From positions 1 through 16,195 of the forward strand of contig JAQSYB010000026.1 of assembly GCA_029256365.1 (NCBI GenBank): 16,195 bases of DNA, written 5' to 3'. The notes under the pieces were generated by a model. That model was not told the DNA's origin. It worked only from the letters and a program-made list of their open reading frames with translations, and made no database searches. Source of the stretch: Clostridia bacterium. GTDB taxonomy: Bacteria > Bacillota > Clostridia > Lutisporales > Lutisporaceae. Shown one piece after another: positions 6,718 through 14,491 of the stretch. The position numbers were made by a program, and so were the translations under genes. Every line of letters starts with the position of its first letter. The stretch's first letter is position 1.

Positions 6718-7824
6718 TTATGTGCTTGTTGTCAATTCCAAGCACTGCTCATAGTCGCAAACCTTGTCACGTCCTGTTTGCTTCGCTTTGTATAGCCCGA
6801 TATCTGCTTTCTTCACGATTTCTTCAATATTCTCTACATTTTCGGGATAAGTTGCCGTACCAACCGATACAGTAATATGTATAAAGCGATTGTCTCCTAT
6901 TGGAAAATTATGCTCCTTCACACTATTTCTTATTCTTGTACCGATTTCAAAGGAGCGTGCTGCAGGACAATCTAAAAGTAAAACGCAGAATTCTTCCCCT
7001 CCAACACGTCCGACAAAATCAAAAGCTCTGCAGTTTTTCTTTAAAATTTCTGCCAACTCCTTTAAGACCATATCTCCTACTGCATGACCATAGGTATCAT
7101 TGACCTTCTTAAAGTGATCGATATCTACCATTAAGCAGGATAGTTTTTCATTGTTTTCAATGACTCTTTCAAAACTCATATTCAGCAATTTATCAAATTG
7201 TCTTGTGTTATTCAACCCTGTAAGGAAATCCTTCGTTGAATCTGCCTTATAGACTTTATATAGTTCATTCGCACGCTCTGCGTACTTCAACAAAAAGTAT
7301 TCCAATGCCCCTGTAAATACGACCACCAAAGAAAAGCTAAAAATGATTATGTAATGATTCTGAACATCCTTTAATAAGTACAGGAAGGTTGTATCCAGTA
7401 TCAAAATCACAATTGCCAGTTTTGCGAACCAATTTTTCCATGGAGTCTTTATCATTTTATTTACAGTGCTAAATAATGCAATGTATAAGACTACGTGTAC
7501 AATAGCAAACATTGACGACTGGTTGATACCAAAGTGACCAACGCGATAAATCACAACAATGATTCCAGTTATCACTGTGCTGACTAACCCACCTACACTG
7601 CTAATCATCATAATGGACAAGGAACGAAGATCAAGCAATGTGCTTGTCCCAACTTGAATGGAATATACCATCATTAAAATCCCAAGGACTCCTCCAGCAA
7701 TGCCCAAAATAACTTTGCTAACAAACTTATTTTTCATTCTTTCTGACATTTCCCTCGATATATGACCACCAACAAAAGTAAATGAGATCAATAAAAGTGT
7801 ATTGATAAATAAATCATTTAACAT
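6718..7824 (-). CDS. Membrane diguanylate cyclase (5TMR-LYT-like sensor, GGDEF)
   Basis: This 368-residue protein makes cyclic di-GMP from two GTP. The N-terminal ~190 residues hold about six hydrophobic spans resembling the 5TM receptor of LytS-YhcK type, with the motif DLRSLSIMMISSVGG and a following IVVIYRVGHFG stretch. The C-terminal GGDEF domain starts near residue 197 (DSTKDFLTGLNN). The active motif is GGEEF at 275-279, a functional variant. An inhibitory RxxD site (RAFD, 266-269) lies exactly five residues before it, so product feedback is expected. The ATG at 7824 follows GGGGTGATG. The gene is transcribed divergently from the ABC importer operon and seems to stand alone. What the membrane domain senses cannot be told from sequence. 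Confidence 0.92.
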   Translation of the reverse strand: MLNDLFINTLLLISFTFVGGHISREMSERMKNKFVSKVILGIAGGVLGILMMVYSIQVGTSTLLDLRSLSIMMISSVGGLVSTVITGIIVVIYRVGHFGINQSSMFAIVHVVLYIALFSTVNKMIKTPWKNWFAKLAIVILILDTTFLYLLKDVQNHYIIIFSFSLVVVFTGALEYFLLKYAERANELYKVYKADSTKDFLTGLNNTRQFDKLLNMSFERVIENNEKLSCLMVDIDHFKKVNDTYGHAVGDMVLKELAEILKKNCRAFDFVGRVGGEEFCVLLLDCPAARSFEIGTRIRNSVKEHNFPIGDNRFIHITVSVGTATYPENVENIEEIVKKADIGLYKAKQTGRDKVCDYEQCLELTTST

Positions 7825-7934
7825 ATCATCACCCCCCGGCTAAATCTATACAACTTTCTAATATTATATATTATTTAATAATTAATTTCCACACCTTTCT
7901 AAAATGCCAGAAAATTTCTAAAATTAATTTATTT

Positions 7935-7963
7935 TTGGTATGCAAGAAGACAATCTCTAATAT
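7935..7963 (+). promoter_or_regulatory. Weak candidate promoter for the ABC importer operon
   Basis: TTGGTA (7935-7940) and TAATAT (7958-7963) are 17 bases apart, each matching four of six consensus bases. A second possibility is TTGCTG (8021-8026) with TTATAT (8045-8050) at 18 bases. The rest of the 276-base divergent gap (7825-8100) is AT-rich and shows no other clear structure. Confidence 0.3.
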
Positions 7964-8100
7964 ACATTAATAAATTCTATATTCATATCTAGCTTTAATC
8001 TCAAGCTTTCCTGCATGTATTTGCTGATATATGGACCATTGGGTTTATATATAGATGATATTCTATTTAATAGCCTAAAATAAAAAGGGGGAACCATATT

Positions 8101-9819
8101 ATGAAAAAGTATTTATCTTTACTTCTATGTGTGTTCATGCTGTCAGCAGCTTTGCTATCTGGCTGCAGCAACACCACACCTCCACCAGTCGCAGAACAGC
8201 CCGAAGCACCTGCCCCGGTTGAAGAACCAACTGGTACATTAATAACAGGCATTACAGAAGCATCCGGAAACTTTAATCCTTTGTATTATTCATCAGCATA
8301 TGATGGACACGTTGTTGATCTCGTATTTGAAACACTGATTGACAGAAATTATGAAGGCGAATTTGAAGGGATTGTTGCCGAAAGCTGGGAATTCTCAGAG
8401 GATGGCAAGTCCATTACCTTCAAAATGAAAAAAGATAGAGTATTCTCAGATGGAACACCTTTGACTGCAAAGGATATTGTTTTTACTTATCAAGTACTTG
8501 CAGATCCATCCTATACTGGACGCTATGGTTCAGCTGTTAAGGATATGCTAGGATATGAAGATTACTTTGGACAGAAAACTCAGGAATTCAAAGGTGTTGA
8601 AGCCCTTGATGACTATACAGTAAAGTTCAACTTTGCAGAAGCCCTAAGAGTTAATCTCGCAAACTGTACTTACGAAATATTGCCTAAGCATTATTATGGT
8701 AAGGATTTTGCTTACAATAACACTGCTTCTGTTGAAGCTATCACTTCACAGGCAGTAGGTTCAGGACCTTATATCATGAAAGAATTTAAAGAAAAGGAGC
8801 TAATCCTTTTAGAGCGCAACGACAAATATGCTGGTGAAGGATATATGATTAAGAACGTCATCATGAAGTTTGTTGATATGACAACAGATATTGTTGAATT
8901 GACTAGTGGAAATGTAGATTTGCTTCCAGGTGTTATCGAGCCTGAGAAAATTGCTGAAGCTCGTGACAATGGCTTTACACTGAATACCTACCAAAGAAGC
9001 GGGTATGGGTATGTAAAGCTTAACTGTGAATCTGGCGCAACTGCAGATCCTACAGTTCGTCAAGCGTTATATCACTCCTTCAATATCAAAGAATTTGTAA
9101 ATAGCTATTATAAGGATGAGGCAACTGGTGAGATATTGGCATCAACACAATACCATCCTTTCTCACAAATCTCATGGGCTATAGATGACAAATTGCTAGG
9201 TGAAATGAATGACTACGCTTTTGATTTAGACAAAGCCAATAAACTATTGGATGATGCTGGCTGGGTTAAAAACGCCAAAGGAATTCGTGTAAAGGATGGC
9301 AAGGAATTGGAATTAAAAATTGCTGCTATGCCAGATCATGATATTTTAGCAACATTAATCCCTATGTGGGAAAGAGATTGGGGTCAAGGCTTAGGCGTTA
9401 AGCTAAACGTAGCATACCTTGAGTTTAATACCATACTTGACTATGTAATCTACAACTCAGATGCCAACGTAAAGGAATGGAGTCTGTTCTTCTTGGCAAC
9501 ATCCATTACTACTCCAGACCCACATACTCTATACTCCTCATTCCATTCAGATTATATTGGCAGCGGCATGGACAATACAAGTAGATACAGCAACCCAAAG
9601 GTTGATGAGCTGCTTGATAAAGCAAAAGCTATCATGAATGAAGATGAAGCAAAACCAATGTATCAAGAAATTGCAAAGATATTAAATGAAGAGGCTGTCA
9701 TGATGCCTGTTTATGCAAACACTTATTTTGATATTTATGCTCCTAAATTAACCAACTTAAAAACCAGCTCACTTTATAACTGGACAAAAGGGCTGAAGGA
9801 TGCAAAGATAGCTGAATAG
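8101..9819 (+). CDS. ABC transporter substrate-binding lipoprotein, peptide family 5 (DppA/OppA type)
   Basis: This 572-residue solute-binding protein captures the substrate outside the membrane and delivers it to the permeases. It starts with a lipoprotein signal peptide: KK at residues 2-3, a hydrophobic core and the lipobox LLSGC with the lipidated Cys22. A Pro/Glu-rich linker follows (PPPVAEQPEAPAPVEEP). The body has SBP family 5 features: FNPLYYSSAYDGHVVDLVFETL, AESWEFSEDGKSITFKMKKD and FSDGTPLTAKDIVFTYQVL. Family members bind peptides but also nickel, sugars or other solutes, so the substrate is not assigned. The ATG at 8101 follows AAGGGGGAA. A hairpin just below the gene may raise its expression over the downstream genes. 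Confidence 0.92.
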   Translation: MKKYLSLLLCVFMLSAALLSGCSNTTPPPVAEQPEAPAPVEEPTGTLITGITEASGNFNPLYYSSAYDGHVVDLVFETLIDRNYEGEFEGIVAESWEFSEDGKSITFKMKKDRVFSDGTPLTAKDIVFTYQVLADPSYTGRYGSAVKDMLGYEDYFGQKTQEFKGVEALDDYTVKFNFAEALRVNLANCTYEILPKHYYGKDFAYNNTASVEAITSQAVGSGPYIMKEFKEKELILLERNDKYAGEGYMIKNVIMKFVDMTTDIVELTSGNVDLLPGVIEPEKIAEARDNGFTLNTYQRSGYGYVKLNCESGATADPTVRQALYHSFNIKEFVNSYYKDEATGEILASTQYHPFSQISWAIDDKLLGEMNDYAFDLDKANKLLDDAGWVKNAKGIRVKDGKELELKIAAMPDHDILATLIPMWERDWGQGLGVKLNVAYLEFNTILDYVIYNSDANVKEWSLFFLATSITTPDPHTLYSSFHSDYIGSGMDNTSRYSNPKVDELLDKAKAIMNEDEAKPMYQEIAKILNEEAVMMPVYANTYFDIYAPKLTNLKTSSLYNWTKGLKDAKIAE

Positions 9820-9854
9820 TGTTATCGCATCATTATTATTGATTCAGGTTATGT

Positions 9855-9885
9855 AATAAGGCAGTCTTTTTTCAAGACTGCCTTT
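9855..9885 (+). terminator. Attenuating hairpin between binding protein and permease genes
   Basis: AAGGCAGTCTT (9858-9868) pairs perfectly with AAGACTGCCTT (9874-9884) around a 5-base loop, and flanking AAT/ATT can extend the stem with a bulge. Only a short TTTATT tail follows, so partial termination or mRNA 3'-end protection is likely, giving more binding protein than permease. Confidence 0.65.
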
Positions 9886-9930
9886 ATTGCAAAATTCTAA
9901 CCATCCAAGTACGAACTAAGGGGTGAAAAA

Positions 9931-10911
9931 ATGCTGACATATGTTTTTAAGAGACTGTTGAATCTGATACCTGTTATGCTTTTAATTACTATAGTGATTT
10001 TCTGGGTTGTAGATCTCATGCCCGGAGACCCTGTGAATGCATATTTAGGGATAGGGTCAAATACTACAGTTGAACAACAGCAACAGATACGCGAAAAATT
10101 AGGCTTAGATAAGCCTGGACCAATTCAATATCTAAATTGGGTTAAGCGAACTGTTACAGGTGATTTCGGTACATCCCTAAAATACAGACAGCCTGTAAAG
10201 GACATTATTCCAAAATACATCTGGAATTCATTTATTCTCAATATTGTTGCTATGGTGCTAGCCTTTTTCATTGCGATACCTGTAGGAATTAAAAGCGCTG
10301 TTAAAAAATACGGTGCCTATGACAACTTTTGGACAGTGTTTTCCTTAACAGGAGTTTCAATGCCTTCCTTTTTCTTTGCATTGCTATTGATATTTTTTGT
10401 TGCCATCCCAATTTCTTGGATACCACTAAATGGGATGAGAACCACAATCAATGCTGCCATGGGATATGAAAGTAAGCTTGCTGAGGTTTTTGATATTCTA
10501 AAACATATGATATTGCCAGTAACTGTTTTAACAATCATCAGCCTAGCCAGCCTAATAAGATATGTCAGAAATTCTGTTATTGATGTCATTAATCAAGATT
10601 ATATTAGAACAGCTCGTTCTAAGGGTTTAAAGGAAAAAGTCGTTATTTACAGACATGCCTTTCGGAATGCCCTCATACCCATCGTAACCCTTTTGGGTAT
10701 GTATATCCCAGGTTTATTCGGTGGGTCAATCTTACTGGAGACGGTATTTATCTGGCCAGGAATCGGCAATGTCTTATTCACTTCAATTCTTGACAGAGAC
10801 TATTCTATGCTTATGGCAGCTAATGTTTTTTATGCATTGCTAACAGTAGCTGGAAACCTATTGGCAGATGTTAGTTATGCCTTAGTTGATCCAAGAGTAA
10901 GAGTAAAGTAG
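9931..10911 (+). CDS. Peptide-type ABC transporter permease 1 (DppB-like)
   Basis: This 326-residue inner-membrane permease forms half of the importer channel. The first span is at residues 9-29, followed by the DppB-type hallmark DLMPGDPVNAYLG. Further hydrophobic spans lie near 100-120, 135-160, 195-215, 255-275 and 285-310. The cytoplasmic EAA loop that docks the ATPase, QDYIRTARSKGLKEKVVIYR, runs from about residue 222. Length and architecture are complete. The start ATG follows AAGGGGTGA. The gene ends 10 bases before the second permease, whose ribosome site it contains. Confidence 0.93.
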   Translation: MLTYVFKRLLNLIPVMLLITIVIFWVVDLMPGDPVNAYLGIGSNTTVEQQQQIREKLGLDKPGPIQYLNWVKRTVTGDFGTSLKYRQPVKDIIPKYIWNSFILNIVAMVLAFFIAIPVGIKSAVKKYGAYDNFWTVFSLTGVSMPSFFFALLLIFFVAIPISWIPLNGMRTTINAAMGYESKLAEVFDILKHMILPVTVLTIISLASLIRYVRNSVIDVINQDYIRTARSKGLKEKVVIYRHAFRNALIPIVTLLGMYIPGLFGGSILLETVFIWPGIGNVLFTSILDRDYSMLMAANVFYALLTVAGNLLADVSYALVDPRVRVK

Positions 10912-10921
10912 GAGGTGGAAT

Positions 10922-11739
10922 ATGACTGTTAACATTTTACCCAAAAACAATGCAAAAATGAGTAGCATCAAAGCTATTGGACCATGGCAGATAGCGTGGA
11001 AGCGCTTTAAGAAAAACAGGGTAGCTATGGTTGGTGCTGCCATGTTTATCATCATCGTTTTGTCTGTTATTATAGTTCCTTTTATATCGCCCTTTGACTT
11101 AAATACATTTGATCTGACGCAAAAAAAACTCCCCCCTTCAAGCAAACACTGGCTTGGAACAGATGAACAGGGCAGAGATGTACTTTTAAGATTATTCTTA
11201 GGAGGAAGAATTTCTATATTGGTAGGGCTTATGGCAGCTGGTGTTTCCGTGAGTCTCGGAACCCTAGTCGGTGGAATAGCAGGTTATTATGGAGGTCGGA
11301 TAGATAATATTCTTATGCGTATCGCAGAGATTGTTTATTCAATACCCTTTACTCCTACTGTCATTTCAATCTCAGCAGCACTGATGTGGCGGGTATCTTC
11401 TGAACAAAAAATGTATCTTGTTATGGGCCTAATAGGTATCTTAAGTTGGCCTGGCCTGGCCCGCATGGTAAGAGGGCAGATCCTATCACTTAGAGAGCAG
11501 GAATTTATGCAGGCAGCCGAGGTTCTAGGAATCTCTGACTGGTCTAGAATTATCAGACATCTCGTTCCCAATACCCTGGCTTATATTATAGTCAGTGCAA
11601 CCTTGGGAACGCCAATGTGTTTAGGACAATGCAATGGTTGTGGCTGCCTCCTGGAATGATGATCATGCTGACAGTGGTAAGTATCAACTTATTAGGTGAA
11701 GGACTTAGAGATGCCTTTGACCCAAAAGAGATAAGGTAG
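10922..11739 (+). pseudogene. Peptide-type ABC transporter permease 2 (DppC-like), internal deletion and frameshift
   Basis: This should be the partner channel subunit. The N-terminal frame from ATG 10922 is a normal DppC: first span at residues 35-55, WLGTDEQGRDVLLRLFLGGR, and the EAA loop EFMQAAEVLGISDWSRIIRH near 193-212. After IVSATLG the frame goes off into CLGQCNGCGCLLE and stops at 11659. The normal C-terminus (MQWLWLPPGMMIMLTVV... through LRDAFDPKEIR) reads on in another frame to the TAG at 11737-11739. Between them the conserved block expected in relatives (the ILE...LSFLGLG...PTWG region, about 25-35 codons) is absent. The junction lies about 11601-11613, where ACCTTGGGAAC could be a fusion of TLG and TWGN coding sequence. 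The frame change implies a net loss of 3n+1 bases. A sequencing or assembly error is possible, since neighbours are intact. Confidence 0.85.
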
Positions 11740-11748
11740 GTGTTGAAT

Positions 11749-12723
11749 ATGAATGATTTATTAATTGTAAAAGATTTATCAACTCATTTCTTTACGGACA
11801 AAGGTATCGTGAAAGCAGTGGATGAATGCTCCTTTGTAATTCGAGAGGGTGAAACCTTAGGCATAGTGGGTGAGTCAGGCTGTGGCAAAAGCGTCACTGC
11901 AATGAGCATATTAAATCTGATTGAAAGACCTGGAAAAATAGTTGGCGGATCGATTCAATTTGATGGGAAAGAATTGGTAGGAATGAGCGACAATGAGATC
12001 AGAAGGATTAGAGGAAATGATATCTCAATGGTATTCCAGGAGCCTATGACATCATTAAATCCAGTATTTAAGATTGGTGAACAAATTATTGAAGCCTTAA
12101 GACTCCATCAAAAATTAAATAAGGAGCAAGCCCATAAGAAGGCGATAGAAATGCTAGCCCTGGTTGGTATTCCAAGAGCTGAAAGGGTCGTAAACGATTA
12201 CCCGCACCAATTGTCCGGAGGCATGAGACAAAGAGCCATGATCGCCATGGCACTGTCATGCATACCGAAGCTTCTGATAGCGGATGAACCAACTACTGCT
12301 CTTGACGTTACGATTCAAGCACAAATATTATCCCTTATGAACGACTTAAAGGAAAAGATAAGCACCTCTATCATGCTGATCACCCACGATTTGGGAGTTA
12401 TCGCTCAAATGGCTGATCATGTATTGGTTATGTATTCAGGCAGAGTTGTTGAATCTGCACCTGTTAAAGAGCTCTTTGAAGACCCCAAGCACCCCTATAC
12501 CGTAGGATTACTAAATTCTATACCCAGCTTAGAGGAAGATAAGGATAGGCTTTATAGTATCGAAGGAGTCGTACCCAGTCCCTTTGAGCTGCCTGAAGGT
12601 TGTTATTTTGCACCAAGATGTGAAAAGGCAATGGAAATATGCAGAAAAAGCCATCCAATCACTTGTAACGTAAGTAGAAACCATATCGTAAGCTGTTTCT
12701 TATATACCCACGAGGAGGTTTAA
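11749..12723 (+). CDS. Peptide-type ABC transporter ATPase 1 (DppD/OppD-like)
   Basis: This 324-residue ATPase powers import. Walker A is GESGCGKS (41-48), the signature LSGGMRQR is near 155, Walker B LLIADEPTTALD is near 175-186 and the switch histidine is in ITHDLG near 213. The C-terminal oligopeptide-transporter domain has the usual conserved cysteines (GCYFAPRCEKAMEIC and a later Cys), which in related DppD proteins can bind an iron-sulfur cluster. I chose the ATG at 11749 because AGGTAGGTG lies upstream with good spacing; GTG 11740 would add three residues. It begins nine bases after the broken permease and ends one base before the next ATPase gene, so it remains in the operon. Confidence 0.93.
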   Translation: MNDLLIVKDLSTHFFTDKGIVKAVDECSFVIREGETLGIVGESGCGKSVTAMSILNLIERPGKIVGGSIQFDGKELVGMSDNEIRRIRGNDISMVFQEPMTSLNPVFKIGEQIIEALRLHQKLNKEQAHKKAIEMLALVGIPRAERVVNDYPHQLSGGMRQRAMIAMALSCIPKLLIADEPTTALDVTIQAQILSLMNDLKEKISTSIMLITHDLGVIAQMADHVLVMYSGRVVESAPVKELFEDPKHPYTVGLLNSIPSLEEDKDRLYSIEGVVPSPFELPEGCYFAPRCEKAMEICRKSHPITCNVSRNHIVSCFLYTHEEV

Positions 12724-12724
12724 T

Positions 12725-13702
12725 ATGGAAGAGAAAATTTTAGAAATAAAGAATTTAAGAAAATATTTCTCTATAAAAAATGGTTTTCTCAGAGGTGCAG
12801 CAGCTAATGTGAAGGCCGTTGATGGGGTATCCTTTGATCTGTATAAGGGTGAAACCATAGGTCTGGTTGGGGAGTCAGGCTGTGGAAAATCCACATTAGG
12901 AAGAACAATTGTAAGATTATATGAACCCACTGAGGGTGAAGTTATTTTTAAGGGGCAAGATATCTCCCATATTAAAAAGAGCCAGCTAAAGCCTTTAAGA
13001 AAACAAATGCAGCTCATATTCCAAGATCCATACAGCTCCCTTAATCCAAGAATGAATGTAAATACTATTGTAGGGGAAGCCTTGCTATCCCATGGTCTCG
13101 TAAAGAAGGGACAAGAATATGTAGATCGAGTAAGTGAGATTATCGAAATCTGTGGATTGTCATCCTATCATATGAATAGATATCCACATCAATTTTCAGG
13201 AGGACAGCGTCAACGTATCGGAATAGCAAGAGCACTGGCTCTAAGTCCAGAGTTTGTTGTTTGCGATGAGCCTGTGTCAGCTCTAGATGTTTCCATACAA
13301 TCTCAAATATTAAACCTCATGATGGATTTGCAGGAAAAGATGGGATTATCCTATTTGTTTATTTCACATGACTTAAGTGTGGTAAAGCACATTAGCAATC
13401 GAATCGGTGTAATGTATTTAGGCTCTGTAGTTGAAATGGCGAAAAAGAAAGAGCTATACAACAACCCTAGCCATCCATATACACGAGCTCTGCTTACCGC
13501 TATACCCATTGCAAATCCTATGAAAAGGAAGGTTATGGCAGCTATTTCCGGCGAAATACCAAGCAATGTAAATACCCCTCCCGGCTGCAAATTTCATACA
13601 AGATGCCCTTATGCAAAAGAGATTTGCAGCAAAGTTGCTCCAGAAAACAAAGAAATAAATCCTGGGCATTACGTAGTTTGTCATTTTGCTGGAGAAATAT
13701 AA
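12725..13702 (+). CDS. Peptide-type ABC transporter ATPase 2 (DppF/OppF-like)
   Basis: This 325-residue protein is the second ATPase of the importer. Walker A GESGCGKS starts near residue 49, the signature FSGGQRQR is near 157, Walker B FVVCDEPVSALD is near 178 and ISHDLSV carries the switch histidine. The N-terminal insert (IKNGFLRGAAANVKAVDGVSF) is typical of OppF rather than OppD. The C-terminal domain again carries the GCKFHTRCPYAKEIC pattern. The ribosome site GAGGAGG lies inside the last codons of the preceding gene, one base separating stop and start, which indicates coupling. It is the last clear gene of the importer operon. Confidence 0.93.
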   Translation: MEEKILEIKNLRKYFSIKNGFLRGAAANVKAVDGVSFDLYKGETIGLVGESGCGKSTLGRTIVRLYEPTEGEVIFKGQDISHIKKSQLKPLRKQMQLIFQDPYSSLNPRMNVNTIVGEALLSHGLVKKGQEYVDRVSEIIEICGLSSYHMNRYPHQFSGGQRQRIGIARALALSPEFVVCDEPVSALDVSIQSQILNLMMDLQEKMGLSYLFISHDLSVVKHISNRIGVMYLGSVVEMAKKKELYNNPSHPYTRALLTAIPIANPMKRKVMAAISGEIPSNVNTPPGCKFHTRCPYAKEICSKVAPENKEINPGHYVVCHFAGEI

Positions 13703-13718
13703 CTGCGTACTATTAACT

Positions 13719-13776
13719 AGTATCATCCGGCACTTGTAACCCAAGTACCGGATGATACTGATATGACGTATTTTTT
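13719..13776 (+). terminator. Hairpin after the ABC importer operon
   Basis: An 18-bp stem with one mismatch pairs 13719-13736 with 13742-13759 around a 5-base loop. A T-run begins only about 11 bases later (13771-13776), so it is not a textbook terminator. It may end most importer transcripts and let some continue into the small membrane protein gene. Confidence 0.55.
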
Positions 13777-13802
13777 ATTTGATTTATGAAAGGGTGGTCA
13801 TT

Positions 13803-13979
13803 ATGCTTAATAAACGGAAAGGTGCCCTAATAAAAAAAGAAATAGCTGAAGATAAACAGAATCTAGAATTTGAGAAAGGTGATTTTCTAGCACTGCTTAT
13901 CGCTGCAGCCTCTGTGATGTTCCCTGTTCTCTTACTCATATTTGCAGCAATTGCATTATTGGTCTGGATTATTTTTTAA
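13803..13979 (+). CDS. Small single-span membrane protein, 58 residues, function unknown
   Basis: A 58-residue frame starts at the ATG at 13803, preceded by AAAGGGTGG at good spacing; an in-frame TTG at 13779 would add eight residues but lacks a ribosome site. Residues 1-26 are charged (KRKGALIKKEIAEDK...). Residues 27-58 are strongly hydrophobic with a proline near the middle (MFPVLLLIF) and end at the membrane with WIIF. The positive N-terminus suggests it faces the cytoplasm. I do not recognise the family. It lies below the importer hairpin and converges on the DUF503 gene with an 11-base gap. Confidence 0.6.
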   Translation: MLNKRKGALIKKEIAEDKQNLEFEKGDFLALLIAAASVMFPVLLLIFAAIALLVWIIF

Positions 13980-13990
13980 TCCGTTTTCAA

Positions 13991-14272
13991 TCACAGCATT
14001 TCTACTTCAACCCCTTGTACAACTGCATCTGTATTCTCTTCTATATAATCAATTACATTCTGAATACAGCTGTTGGAATGTTTTACACTATTGCTAACGC
14101 AAGCGATTCCTATCACAATAGACTGATGCATATCAAGATTCTCCACTTCTGCTATAGATACATTAAACCTGTGCTTAACCTTATCTATAATACTTTTTAC
14201 AACCATTCTCTTTTCCTTAAGAGAATGTACCCAACTGGCATATAAGGTTATTTTTCCTGTACCAATAATCAA
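13991..14272 (-). CDS. DUF503 family protein
   Basis: This small cytoplasmic protein belongs to the DUF503 (YlxP-like) family, whose role is unknown to me beyond a ferredoxin-like fold. The hallmark stretches are SLKEKRMVVKSIIDKV, RFNVSIAEV and SIVIGIACVSNS, followed by a C-terminal helix with YIEENTDA. I place the start at the TTG at 14272, which gives the usual length of about 93 residues and is preceded by AAGGTGGAG. The open frame extends to an ATG at 14314 that would add 14 residues (KKMNKEGGE) and that overlaps the stop of a tiny upstream ORF as TAATG. The start is therefore uncertain, though the identity is not. Confidence 0.85.
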   Translation of the reverse strand: MIIGTGKITLYASWVHSLKEKRMVVKSIIDKVKHRFNVSIAEVENLDMHQSIVIGIACVSNSVKHSNSCIQNVIDYIEENTDAVVQGVEVEML

Positions 14273-14313
14273 CTCTCCACCTTCTTTATTCATCTTTTTA
14301 TAGACAACAATCA

Positions 14314-14358
14314 TTACATTTCACCAATAGTTTCTGGATACGCAGAATAAATATGCAA
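14314..14358 (-). CDS. Possible 14-codon leader ORF upstream of DUF503
   Basis: A strong AGGAGG (minus strand, 14373-14368) lies nine bases before a TTG at 14358. That TTG opens a 14-codon frame reading (M)HIYSAYPETIGEM, ending in a TAA that overlaps the ATG at 14314 (TAATG). The good ribosome site has no other obvious customer, but the short non-ATG frame may be chance. Confidence 0.22.
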   Translation of the reverse strand: MHIYSAYPETIGEM

Positions 14359-14491
14359 TCTTATGAACCTCCTCTCTATTTTCTCTCTAATATTAGACTT
14401 TCCTTCTCCCCTTCGTTTTTTAATTTTCAAGAACACTTTTTCTCAAACCTCATAATATGATTATAAACGCCAAGTTTTTGGGAGGTATGTT

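Noticed and set aside
8067..9063. Minus-strand open frames inside the binding protein gene
   Set aside because: They oppose a complete, well-recognised coding region and have no start signals.
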